A stretch of 64,000 nucleotides of DNA from Larus michahellis (Eukaryota; Chordata; Aves; Charadriiformes; Laridae), in contig NC_133900.1 of the NCBI RefSeq assembly GCF_964199755.1, forward strand, positions 23,041,701-23,105,700. The letters are read 5' to 3'. The notes beneath the pieces were generated by a model. The model had not been told where the DNA came from. It did not search any database and worked only from the letters and a program-made list of their open reading frames with translations. This document shows positions 1-13,700 of the stretch, one piece after another. The translations under genes and the position numbers were made by a program. Position 1 is the stretch's first letter. The number at the start of each line of letters is the position of its first letter.

Positions 1-3000
1 ACATCTCCTTCTGGAAGCCTAACTTTGAGTATTTAAAACATCATTTAAAAGGTGGGGGGGATGGCAGCAGGAAAGCCCATGCAGCAACTCATATGAGCTC
101 CTTGGAATGCCTGCAGCTTAACATGTGGTCCTTCCCCCTCCCCTTCACAGAAAATAGATACCCATTCCCTGCAGCCCCATCCCATCAAGCCAGCTTGCAC
201 AGGCAGTGCCATCCAATCTGATTTCTGATAAAAACAAACATAACCATTTCAGTAAGAGTAGAACACAAGAAACTGGATCTCCCAGACCCCTAGGTTTCTA
301 TTCTGGATGGCCATTATTTCCAGTGAAACCCGCATCTGCAAACCCTCTCACTGAAAAAAGAGCAATTAGAAGCAAGCCTAGATAAGTACTATCTTTCGGT
401 GCAATACTGTGCTTTCATCCGCAGTTCCATTAAACAGGGATTTTTAAGACCAATTATACTTCCGTAATAGGAAGCAAGATCATTGCAACACAGGCATCAG
501 AAATGAGGGAGAGCTGAGAAACAGTTTCTCCCCTTCTTGGGATGCGTAAGATGAAGACGACTTTTGCCAAAGAACTGCAGCAGCTAAAGAAGGAACAAGC
601 AGGATGTCCAAGCTGGTACTGGTTATGTGTCCATCAGGTGTCCGAATGAAGGATGTGACTCATCCGGTGTGAGACACTATCAGGGTTTCCCGAACCGAAC
701 TGGACTGGAACTTTCCCCGCCTTCTGCTTGCATCCCAGAAATTATTTTTAGGAATGAGTTAAAAACATTTTCTATTTGAACAGACTACACAGAGATCTGA
801 CCATGATAACAGCCTGACCAGAGGAAGCGACAGCTGGGCTCCATTCCCTCAGAAGGACTCAGCCAAGGACTTGCATCAGTTTGTGTTTGCCCATTCCTTT
901 CTTCGAAGGGAAACACAAACCTGGGTCTGTGCAGTGAGACTGGAATTACAGCTCAGCAGGGAGAATCTGATGGGCCGTACTGGTGTACATCATCTCAGAC
1001 ACCAGCTTCATTCACCTACCTGCTTTATTAGATTATATAGAGTTTCTTCTATTTAATGATGCAGTTTTAAAAAGCCTGACCTTTTAAGCCACCAGAATTA
1101 ACGCTTGAAGTGACTGTATATTTTGGAGTGGCAGCATCTCTAGAGATTCAGAGGGAGGCTGCTGCTTAGTTGGCTTTTTGTTGTGGGGAAAAAGGGACTT
1201 CTGCAATACAAATGAAAACTTTCTTGGGTTACTTCTGTTGCTCCTAAAGACAGGACTGAAGAAACTCCAACAACAAGAGTACCAGGAACGTGAAACCTTT
1301 AGGATAATTGCTGAAAACTCTTTTTGAAGCATTAAAATTATTTCACCTGATTTTTTGCTAGATACAGACAGAGATCAGAGTTACTTGTAAATCTACCAAT
1401 TTGTATACACAACTGAAGCCATATTAATACAAATGCTGCACTCTAAAGAAGATAAAATGGTTTCTTATGAATTATGTGTCTGTTGCCATTTTGCGCAAAG
1501 AAAAGAAAAAGCCCAAGACAGCTCCCATAATTCACTAGTAACTCCGGACTTCCAAGGAATACAGAAACCTCTTGTAGTCATAAAAAGTTAGGTGAAATGT
1601 CTAATTTCATCCCAGAATCAAGTATCCAAAATACAGCCCTCCCAAGTTATTAGGCCAAAATCGGACTTGTGAACAGCTTCAAAAACCTTCAGTGCAACTC
1701 CCTGCCCTCTGGGGAAGCAAGAATGTGGGGAAGTGCTCCAGTCCGGGCAGGGACTGGGGGAAGTGGACATCTGAGATGTGCTCAAGCCTATACAGCTTTC
1801 ACTGCACACTTAACAAGAAACAGCTGTGTGAAATATCTGAAAAGTAATATTAATTACTGCAGTACAGACTTACTATGCTTCGTGACTTTCTCTTGATAAA
1901 AAAAAAAGCGCACCAACTCCTACAGCGTCATACCAGGCCAGAAGTTCAGATTCTGTAAAAACAAACTTTTAGTAAAGGTTTTAAGGCCTGTAAAAATATT
2001 TGTACAGTTTGGAGAAGCTTGTGAAAAGTGTTACTTCTTAAAAAGCGGGGGGCGGAAGAAAGATTTTCCTGCAGAGTTTGAAAAGCACTGCAATACTGGA
2101 AGCCCCTGAAGCAAAGTCAGCTTCACTGGGTTTTCCTCTCCAACTCGAAAAAGCACACGAATAAACAGAACCAGACTAGTACTGTAAGTTTTTCATGGCT
2201 GAAATAACTGTAAGTTATTTTATGGCTTTATTAACACAACGTAAGTTATTTGCCACAGCGTTGTGTTGATCTGCAGATGCCAAGATACCACGCAGCCTCG
2301 CTAATCACACACATTTTGACCATGCAGTCATCACCAAAAGCAACACTTCTAGGTTTAGCTCAATGCAACTTGGTACAATCGGTCAGAAGAGAAATGGAAC
2401 ACTTCACACCGGCGATCTGTATCTTTTGCAGCCTTCAGGTCACCAATAGCAATAGCTCAGACATGGGCCATCATTTCAGATCTACTTGTAATATTTGTTT
2501 TCAGCACCCTTGAACCTCAAAACCAGATCTATGAAAGTAAACCAATTAAGAAGTCTGTAATCCAAAAAAGTAGCACAGGTTGTTGTGAAACAGCCAATTA
2601 ATAAACTGAGGGCCAAAAAGGCACATTTTCCCCGTTATCCTGGCAGTGCCCCTCCGGCACGGCAGCGAGTTATTTCACTGCTCACATTCATAGCATGCCC
2701 TTTAATTTGTGACGAACGCCAAGTGCAAGGCTACAGTCGATGGCTGCTGCTTTTGTGACAACAGAAAACTTGGCACGCTGAGCAAATATCTTGAGGACTG
2801 AGACTAAGTCATCACAAAGTTATGAAATAAAAAATGCGACCTTTATGCACTGACAACTGAAAAGGACTCCATAAATTTATTACTAAGCCTTTCTTCTGTA
2901 CCTCTTCATAATAAGCTGAAGTATAATCAGCCTTCCCTTTTTCTGCCCAGTAAGAAGAAATGAAGAGCAAGATATACAAATTTAATTCCACGGCAGGGTA

Positions 3001-6000
3001 GAAACTCTGAGGAAGAAGGATAAAGTTGTGTCTTTGCAAAGATATACAAAGGGTTAGAAAATACGAATGGAATAAAGACAAAGTTAAGGCACTGAACTAG
3101 AATTCAGGAGATAGATTTAAAACCTTCCTCTGACACAGATTTCTAATACTGTAAGATAAATTATAAAAGTATCCTAAATAAAATTCTCCTTTGAGCCATT
3201 TCCTTGTTCAGCACAATCACAAACCTGAACAAATGAATCGGTTAGCAAAATGCAATTTATGGATATAACAACACAGTCCATAATATTGCAGTGAAGATTC
3301 TCCCAGGAGAAAAGATACCAAGCCCAGGAGAAGCCACTGTACAAACCCTCTGACAAGCTGTACGCTTAAAAGCACAAAGACAAAATTCTGAAACCAAAAT
3401 TAAATCAATAGGTATTTACAGCCTGCAGGACAGATGTCATTAAACAAATTTTTAATCAGAAGGTGATTTTTTTTTTTAAAAGCTACCTGGCTCAAAATCA
3501 AGAAATGCCTATAAAAGTTCCAATAATAGGGAAAAGATATACGATATCTGAAAGTACACGATGAGCAAATCTCTCCATGACATCAGGAGATCCCATCACA
3601 CTCTTCTCCTGGGAGCCACATTTTCCAATTCCATAATAAACACAGGAGTAAAGTACCACTAGCTGTGCCATGGCCCTTCCTCAGTTAACCCACACGGCAG
3701 CACCACCACCATCCCCCAGGTAAGATCATACAACTCATGTCTTCAGCACAGGAAAGACACGCAAATGTGCAAACCAGAAATTTTTAATTATGGGTCCAGA
3801 GAGTTACTGTCTTTTTCAGTCATTCTGTTATCATAATGAGTTTTTTCCTCAGGTTTTGCTAGAGGATTCCCATACCAAAACAATCACAAGCTCTCTGTCA
3901 GTCTCTTGACCTGCAAAATGCTTTCCACAGGCACGCTGCTTCCGAATCCTGGCTCCAGCTGCTAACTGAGGGTGGTGCATCCCAATTCCAGAACATGGTG
4001 ATTCTGCATCTTACAGCAGCCGAGCTGAGAGAGCTCACTGAGCCCCGGCTCTTCCGCCGGGATCCGTGGACCTCCACATCTCAACACAGCAGTCGAGGCG
4101 GAGAACGCCAATGGTTTGTCAATGCTTTTTCACAGCGAGGTGGGTGAACCACAGCTGAGCCAAAATAAAGGAAGACTAAATCCTGTGAAAATTCTGACCA
4201 TGTTCATTTTTGACAAGACATGGAAAAGGAGTCCTAACTCAGTACCCAAGTTGTCTAACATCGTTAGAACTATCATTAAAGACTGTTTTATATACACACG
4301 TACACACACACAGAGCCTTCTAAAGCTGTAAGGGTAATCTAATACTCAGAATTTCCAGATTTTATTTTAGTCGTATATCTTCTTGCTTATAATACCATCT
4401 ACAGCTCTATATGGCAGATTATCCGAACAGCTGCATTTACCTAAGGAGATAATCATTAACTAGGAAAAAAACATCACTTCGGATGTAGCTTGAGTGAACC
4501 TACTATGCCTTCCAGTAGTATAAGAAAAGGATAGAGCGGGGACATTTTTTCTTCACAATAGATAGAGGCTGAGTTAACAATACGTATTCGCTGCTGTTCT
4601 GGCTGAAGAACAATACGAGTTACGGGGTAACCTGAATTTCCACTGAAAGCAGGCAATTTGTGGCATTAAAGGACGTTGAACGTGCGTCAAAATGCCTGGC
4701 AGAGAGTTTTCCCCACCTCCCATTACACCCAGCCCCTCCTGCACAAATACAGCTGTTCCGGAGCACCTATATATACACACAAGTGTTTGTACAAGATGAA
4801 CCTGGGGTTTTTTGCCAGCTTCCTTTCCATTAATGCAGGGACTTTGTGGGTAAGCCCTTTCCAACAGTGACCCTCAGGCAGGGAGATTCTTACCAGCACC
4901 TGAAAGGCAGAATGACTAAACAGACATTTTCCTTTTTGCTGTAAGACAGTTTAGAGAAGATCAAACAACACTGCTCCCTGACATATACATTAAACAGGTT
5001 TAACAGTTTTGGGGTTTGTTTTTTTTAGATCAGATCCTGATCCTGTAACATGTTAAACACAAACACCGGCCACACTGATGTGTTCCTTCCCTGCAGTCAG
5101 CAGAGCTCTGCAGGCATGGATTTCTGCGTGCGTTCGTGTCATTAGTGGATTGTGGATGTAAAATTATAGTTATGCATACATGACTATCCCTCTTTCACAG
5201 GATATATGGCCAGGACAGATCTACAAGTTGCAGGTTAAATTAGCCAGCATATTTGAGAAAGAGTTACAAATTTATTTACGCATTTATTTCACAATTTGGA
5301 GAGACTTTTCTAAGAATTTGGAAGTTGAAAAGTGGTATTTAATAGCACTGTGGTTGGCAAGGTTTCATATTTCTGGTATGACCTGGATCTTCCCCATCTT
5401 TTCTTAAAGAGCTCAAAAAAGTATTTCCAATGCAGTTTTGTATACGCCAGTGGAGAAAAGCACTTTATGGACAAGTAGCACAACAGAGACAGAAAAGACG
5501 CTCACAAATGCAGACAATACAGAAAACGTGAAAATTTTCTGAAAGTTCTTTCCTTTCGCTGGGCACTAGAACTGAAAAATTACACGTACAATGAAAACTC
5601 CAAAGTCCTTTTACAGTTCTCCCAACCCAGTAAAGCTTTTGTAATGGCCCAAACCAAATAATACTGCGCTAACTTAAATGGTCCCAAATGGTTTCATTGC
5701 TCTGCATCATGAAGGGTTCGGCCAAAAATCCCCTTCAAAATTGGTTTGTTTAGAAGATCTTGGCAAAATCTAGCAACTTGATAGTTTAGAAAAGGAAAGC
5801 TGCACATTTTGGAAGTTACTCACTGCTGAGCTCGTACTACCTTTCTCGCACCCTCCCAGTCGGACGTGCCACCAGGCTCCTGCATCTCAAGCCCTTTGCC
5901 CAGGGCAATCAGTGAGCGCAGAGCAGCCACGTGCTGTTATTTTACTCATAGCAGCTGCGCTGGCTAAGATATTCTGGTACAGGAGCATGCCACGGTATCA

Positions 6001-6440
6001 GTAAGGGAGAGGGAAAGGAAAGGTCATAGTGGGGAAAGAAAGGGACAAACACATTAGGAAAATAATACAAGACAGAGACGTAAAGTGCAAGCAGCAGTGA
6101 AGATGGGGCAGGGTAAGCGTACAGTACATGAGGGTGCTTTACTGGAGCGTAAGGCAAATTCCTGCACCTTCAATAGGCAGAATTTGAGATGTATTAGCCA
6201 AATGAATTCATAAAATCCCCATTTCCCTACTCCTTCACAAGGAAATGGGAAAACTAACCACTACATAAGAGAAACCTTAAAATAAAAGCCAACCATGAGC
6301 TCCTGGCTTTGGATACACTTACATAGCAAATAAAGGTATGATTAAGCTTAAGCTATACTCCTACTATAATCTACCTATCAAAGACCCCAACAAACAGACT
6401 TCAGTGGGGACTAAAACCACAAGTATTCAGCCACATTCTC

Positions 6441-6497
6441 AGAATCACATAAAATTCAGGTCAGGATGACCCTATCTAGTCCAGCCTCCTGCTTAAG
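6441..6497 (-). repeat. CR1 LINE 3'-end remnant (degenerate)
   Basis: The plus strand begins AGAATCACAT and continues through GACCCTATCTAGTCCAGCCTCCTGC, with a short unmatched centre. This follows the reverse complement of avian CR1 3' ends (AGAATCAC..., then ...GACCTCT...ATCTAGTCCA.CCTCCTGCT). It is an old, heavily mutated, 5'-truncated copy in minus orientation, inside FGF2 intron 1. Confidence 0.6.
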
Positions 6498-9400
6498 GGT
6501 CTCCATCGCTCCACAGTGAAAACCCTGCTGTCACATTTTCGCTACTGCCAAACGTACATGTGAGCTAAATCAAAGCTCACGAGGGTTCACTGTTGCTTCC
6601 CGCAGTCACAGCTCTCACTGCTGTAAGGCACACCCCCTGTGCCACACATACACATGCAGGGGCTGCTTTCATGCTCTGCAGAGTTTTCCCACCTACGCCA
6701 AAATGCTGCTCGCAGGGCAAAACCGTGCAACCTGGATATCCACTTTCTTCAGTACCTCCACCCTTCCCTGCAGCACCCCAAACGCTGCCCTGAGCGCCCA
6801 AGATGCCCACATCTTCACTGCTCTGCCTCCTTCACTTTAACAGCCTTCTTAAGGCTGTAGGAAAGAGAAGCCCTTTTCACTATTAACTCCCTGCAAGAAC
6901 GTGACATGAAAGACAACACTTTACCAAGAGGACTCAAAAACATCGATCAACCAATGCTCCAAGAGATTTTTTTGGAGTTTGTGAACTTCTCAAGAGCAAA
7001 CACATACCTTACCCAGACACTGCAACTAACAGAGCCACTTATGGACCCTGGAAAGAGAGGAGCCTGATACTATTTCCACCCCCATTTTCACTAACATACA
7101 GACGCTTTATGTGAACTAGAAAGGTCATTAGCAAAAACACCTCTCACTCAGTTTACAAGAAGGGAGAGTTTATGTACCCCCTGAAATCCCCGGCTGCACG
7201 TCTCTGGATCAATGACTAGCATTACTACAGTCTCTGCTGTGGAAAAGCTAAACCCCAGCCAAAAGCTCAGGGCCCATCTCCAACATATTTGCAGAGGCCC
7301 TGTAAGGAAAATCCTTCCCGGAGGCCCCGGAATGACACTGCGGTGAAGCTCTTGCGCCAGCTCCCCATCACTCGTCCTCCTGCACCTCCGTGCCCACAGA
7401 AAAGAAGAAAACAGCAACTCTTTTGCAGTGTCACTGCTACAAAGGTGGATCACCTCTGGAGGGAATAAGTATCAGAAATGCAAGGAAGTTCACAAAAAAG
7501 GGAGGGAAAAATAAGAATCAACAACGCTTTGCTAACAGCAACACCCTACGACCGCATTCCCACTCCCGCATACTCTGTGGCTGAAGTTGGCTGATACCTT
7601 CATGCTTGGGGGCAATGTCTATTCCCAGCCAGGTGTCCAAGCAAGACATACAGAGTGGGGCGTGCTTGCTCCACACCTAACATAATAAACCCTCCCAAAC
7701 CCAAGGGCTGGTTCATCAAAGAGACACATGCATGTATACACAAACGCACAGATTAATACCCCCATTTTGGCATTTCCAGAGGCAAAGCTGCCCATTGGAT
7801 CAGATCCAAACCCCAGCCCATGAGCTGGTGATACCTACTGTAACTTATGTCTAGGAATTAGGAATATCTTTGGTTCTCTTTCCCCCACATCTAATCTTTT
7901 TGATGTCTCTTTCTCAAAGACATATTAAGAATATTAACATCTTCTGCTAACTGATAAGCCTTGCGTTGATGTACAAGGCATTCCCAGTCTTGGGACTGCA
8001 AATACGAAAACAACTCTGCTCGCTTTCATACACTCATCACAACAACCGTGCCATGGGCAGAGTTGCCGAAGCACACGCTGCCTAAAACCTGCAACACATG
8101 TGTAGGGAGAGAGGAGAAACAGATTATGAAAAACAGCAAGCGAACCTTAGCAGGAGAGGTGGTCTTTTAATAAACAAAAACCACAGAACAGCAACAAAAA
8201 CAATCAAGCAAATGAAGTGTCACACTGAGAAATAGTGAGTCACGCTCCAGCACAAAGGCACATTTCTTTGCTTTCGCATGACAACATTGTAAGTGTATCT
8301 TTTTCCTTTTTGCCAGCCAGCGGCATAAAACCACTCGCAGACAGACCTAAGATCTTTAAAATGTAAACATCTACAACAAAAATATACACTTCTGAAATAT
8401 GAACACTTCAAAAAGTTCCGGTTACACTCAAGAGTAAATCCAAGGCTTTAAACAGAATAATAACTTGTGTAACTGTTTAAATAGCAACTCACTAACCTAG
8501 TCTACTGCATAACAGGGACATTCACAGATTTTAAGAGTTTTCATCTTTTTAAGTAGTACAAATAGTGAATACGATGAAAATTATTTCCCTATTCAGGTTC
8601 TCCATCTATTCTCACTTATATCTTAACCTTAATTCCTACTAATACCCAACTCCACCTAACATATACCTGTCACACTGGGAATGCTCCCCAGGAACCACTG
8701 TTTACCAAATGCGCAGCACCATCAAATGCTCCCTATAAGTTTCATACAAAGGACAGCAAAGCCATCCTGCAGAAGAATAATTTCAGGATAATGTGACATA
8801 CATAATTTCCAGCAACAGTCTGGCTTAGTGCTCCTTGCCTATGTGCCCACATGTAAAACGCACAATTACGTTTCTCCATTTCACACGGCTTGCATAAACT
8901 GGTTGATCAAACTTTATCAAGTCCTTTAAAAGTTAAAAGCACTGGAGTTTCTGTATTCTGCCTAGAAAACACAACATGGGTATTCTGCACTGCCGAGTAA
9001 AGCAAGCAGCAATTGCTTGGCATTGCACGAGGATTTCAAATGCCAGACACTGCAAGGACACCATCGCGTAAAATTCTTCAAACTACCTAGCTGCCACGCT
9101 GTTTGCGGTCTCCTTGTCCTTACAGATGAGCTGACTGCATCATTTAGACTCAAGAGGGCAAAAATCAAGCAGAAAAAATTACTAACTTTACCAGCAAAGA
9201 ACTTAATTCGTTACTCGGTACGGGTAATAAAGCCTAGTCTCCAAGTTACTGATACCTTTACCCCAAATTCTTGATTTAGAACAATGTTTGAGGGTTTCCA
9301 TATCAAAACAATGAATGCATGTTCACACATGCTTTATAGGACTTTTCCCAAAGGAATTTTCTCAACAAGGGTAACCCCTCGTGTATTTCAACCGCTTTCA

Positions 9401-10762
9401 CTTCACTTAATATTCCCTTACTATGACCTAGTTTTCACTTGCAGCAAAATAATCATACACAAAAACAGGGACAACCTGAGAGATGCCCAAAAACATCACT
9501 TCAGAAGACAGAGAAGGTAAAATGTATCATTGTTGAAAGGTATTTTTAGTGCTTCTTCTTCAGGTACAACTCACACAACTATTTAGTAGTACACAGTATT
9601 TTAGGGCTGTAACTGATGTCAGAGCAGTAACAGTCTCAATGAGATGAAAGGAAAAGGCTGCCAGAGCAGTGGTGAGAATTTGCCAACCCATAGGCTTAAA
9701 TAAACCTTAGTGTCACAGTTGGAAAGGAAAAGCTGGATTTTAGAGATGCCAAGAAGAATCAGCAAATTGGATTTCAAGAGTCTCTGCAGCACAGTGGTAA
9801 AAGAGGAGCTGAGCTGTGTCAGGCACCCAGGGTGCCAGGGAGATGGCACAGCAGGCAGGGGTAGGAGGAAATAAGCTGATAAGGAGAAATTCCTATGAAT
9901 TAAGTTGCCCTTTAGAGTTGATTGTTCTTTATCTGGCCAAAAGGTTAAGAGAGAGTGACTATGCTTGTTTTTCATTTCCCCCATATCAATACCAATGAAA
10001 CTGCATTAATCACTGAGTCTTTAATAAATATTTTTGCCAAAAGTCAACAAAACAACAATCAAAATCCATACACATGCACACCCAGCATTTCACTGGTGCC
10101 TGTCCACCTCATTTACTGCAAGGACAATGCAAAGACAACATTAAACCCAGAGATTTACTTCATCCTCCATCTATTTTATCTCCTTCCATCAAGCTGGTAA
10201 CCACCCTATGCTGATATTTAAATAATGCATCCACAGGGAAACTGCACAAGCCGCACTGAAGGATGAGAGCTGTCAATCACTGCTGACCCAGAATAGTAGT
10301 GGACCAGTCTTCACAAAAAGGCTCTGATTTGCTTTTGAATGCAGCCTCACTCGAGTACAAAGAGTTCTTTGTATGAAACCAAATCCCCTAATACCAAAAA
10401 ATAAAGTGCACGGTGCATTTTTAGAGTTTCCTTCAAATATTTGGGTAATGCTCTTCACTTTTACAGCCCCCTACGATTGCTCCAAGGAGGCAAACAGAAT
10501 ATACCGCGGGACCCAGCCTGTAGCGGGGAACCAAGAACGTGGGTCTGCAGGACCACAGAGAGAGGGATCAGGCTGTGGTCACTTCCACAGCTTCCAGCTC
10601 TCCGAGTAAAAACCCACTGCTTATTCTGAATACCTTCAAACCATACTAAGAACAGACAAGAGCATTTTCCTGACAAGAAAAGAGAGACCTTAAAATCTGC
10701 AGCTTGAAAGAAGCTACTTGGCTCTCTCCTGCTTCAGCCAGACCGTTACTAGTACTCACTAC

Positions 10763-10794
10763 GCTGGTTTAAATCTACTGGCTGGTTTAAATCT
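10763..10794. repeat. Two-copy 18-bp tandem duplication
   Basis: GCTGGTTTAAATCT occurs at 10763 and again at 10781, a period of 18 bp with the 14-bp core identical. It is a minor local slippage duplication in FGF2 intron 1 with no evident function. Confidence 0.7.
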
Positions 10795-13700
10795 CCACAC
10801 CGCTCCAGACTTCCCTGCAAGAACATGCTCCCAAAGTATTCCATGGCCACAAGCACCAGCAATCGCACTGCCTCACCTTCTGTCACATCAGATCAGCAGG
10901 CAGGCCAGACACCTCTCACTCCTAACATAACATCACACAGACAATGCTCATCCATGTTACGAGAGCTTGCCCACTGAAATTCAGCCTCATCGTGAGACCC
11001 CTTGCTCTGCCCTTCAATAGCAAATAGTAACACCTTACAATCACTGTTATTATCTCAAACACAGGTAGTTAAATGCTCTGGAAGACATCACTTCTTGAGG
11101 CAGTACAGCAAGCAGAAGGTTGGGACTGAAATTAATTAAAACTGGCAACACGGGACAGCTCTGTAGATCTCTTCAGCTTTGAGGAATTCCTGCATTTCTA
11201 AGGACACAAGCATTGTAGGTCTTTTTCCTCAACTTTCCTGAACAAACTACATTACTGTCAGTAAAACATCTGTAGTGACTCTGTAAACATCTGTAAAACC
11301 ACAAAATGAATCCTTCATATTTACATATTCAGAGGCACGGCCAGACACATGTTTAGCTATTCATCCCAATTGCTCCATTACAGTTGGAGAAGCCCAGTGA
11401 ACTGAATCCATATATTATTTCCCAGAAATGCTCAGCCTAACAAGCCTATGCAGCAGGATACCCTAGGTGACTTCCAAGGAGATGACAGCCTCTCCCCTAC
11501 ATCCGCTATACGGCCCTCACTGGCTGCTTATCCACACTAAAAAACGCTCTCATTTTTGTATCCAGCTCTGTTGCCACAAATAACAGAACCTAGTGGAGTA
11601 TTGCACAAAACCACTCTACAGGTGTGGGTCTACATCCAGAAATCTCAGTCTCACTATTGGTCTTCCCACAGTTGTGGGACTGTATCAACACTCAGTGTAA
11701 TACGGTCCTAAAATTACTACTCTAACCTGAAATGTAATATAGGTGACAACCGCGTGGACTCTATCTGTTCACCCTCTTCAAGTCATCCATCAAGGAAGAC
11801 GTTTTAACAGACGAGATGGTTCAGGACATGGTACCACAAGACAGGCAGTGACAATCGAACCGCTTGCTGCCACTGGAAAGGGGCAGTTCCTCTCCCTCCA
11901 TCCCACCCTCCCAGCTGCACACTCCTATCAGCTCTGGCACTTTTCTTGACGTCTCAGTGAGCTGCTTCAATGCATTAAATCACTCAGAAACTAATGCAGT
12001 GGAAGAGAGAGCGAGCAAATGCTTTTCTGCCAGTTCAGCAAATCCATCTGTCCCTTTGCTGAACTTGACGGTAGAGGTGGTGCCAACTACAGCACAGCCG
12101 AGACCAGGGGAAGGAAGAGGAGAGACCATCCCTTGTAGCAGCAAAGACTTGTTGGATCAGCTGAAGCGTCTGACCATAGGATCCCTTGGACAGTCACCAC
12201 TGACAACGTTAACAGGTGATGTTAAAACACAACACTGGGGAGGGAAGGCAAAAAGGGGACGTGGATAGAAATGAAACACTTGAGTATTTGGTTCCCCAGT
12301 ACCTAGAAACGCCAAGAAAGGATACAGTTTGCTAAAAAAAATGCTGCCAGTCACAAGAGGTGCTACAGACATTTCCCCAGAAGAGGTGTACCAAGCACAG
12401 ATGGAGATGCTGCGATGCCTATAACACTTCAGTATGTTAAGGACATCCTGTATCAGCAAAAATAACTATAGACCTACACCACCAGAGAATAGCAACAGAA
12501 TGTCTAATGAAACACATCGTCACAGTAAAAGTTTGCAGATGTATGTCAGGCACCGTGGGTCAGCCTGAGAGTAGAAAGGAAAGAGCCAAGAAACAGACTG
12601 CAAATATTTTCAAGCTGTATCACAGCTGGTATCTATCCTTGCTTTTACAAAACACAACACCATGCAGCATTTCATAGCCGCGAGTACCAGGATTTTGAGA
12701 CTTGCACATTCCAGCTGGAATCCAAATGATTGCTGTTTTACGAGATCTGCTCAAGTCTCATCAGAAGGTAAAAGGCAAGCTAACAAGCTCCACCATACAA
12801 GAACATAAATTCACCACATTGCCACTGCAAATGGCAATGGAGTCTAGTTCCTACTTTGCCCTTTCCTAGTACTGTTAATCTCTTTCTCCTTTGAATCACT
12901 CAAGCAATGTGGTTTTCAAGCTCTAAAAGTCAAACATGAGTGATAAGTTCATACAGAATCACTCAACCAGAAGCGTACCATGACAGTTTGTGTAAGATGA
13001 CCTCCACCCAACTTTGTAGACATCATCTCATTTATGCTCTCGGACGATCATATCAGGATCCAGTCAAAATCTGGCCCTACCCTGAACAAACAAACAAAAA
13101 ACCCGTAAAATAATAATCCTGAAATGCCACCAGCACTCCAGAGAATCACCCTTTAAATATTTTTATTGAGAAGTCAGGAGGCAGCAAGACAGGAACTAAA
13201 GTTTACCCATATGTTGTTCACAAAACACACTACTAAAAATGACAAACAATAACGAGTTGCTTTACTTTGAAATGCACCGTCTTAAACAGATACTAATAAA
13301 GGTAAAGGCTATTAATTCTCCATCAGAATTAAAATGCAATCTCATTACTGACTTTTAGACTTGAAGAGTCATGCCATAAACATTTCAAATATCACCGGCT
13401 ATAGACAGGCAATTCACAGATTTCATGCAAGTATGTACTTTTCTCAGTCACAGTAACTTGAGCGTTCTCAAGATCACCTTTATTTCCGAACTGGATTGTG
13501 TTAAGGTTATATGGTCCATTTTGTTTTTACTAAATAACTGCACTAAACATGCTGCCACCAACAGTCAAAAGGCGTCTTTGTTTCTAGGATTATTAAGCAG
13601 TTTAGTACAATCGATCACCTCTCAAGTATTTTAAAACAGCAGATGGCCAGGGATCCCAGGGCAACACTCCTGAGAGTGCTAAAAATCGTAATAACCAAAA

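Noticed and set aside
11864-12268. 134-codon open frame in FGF2 intron 1
   Set aside because: No homology recognised, and it does not start with ATG. Consistent with chance in an A/C-rich intron.
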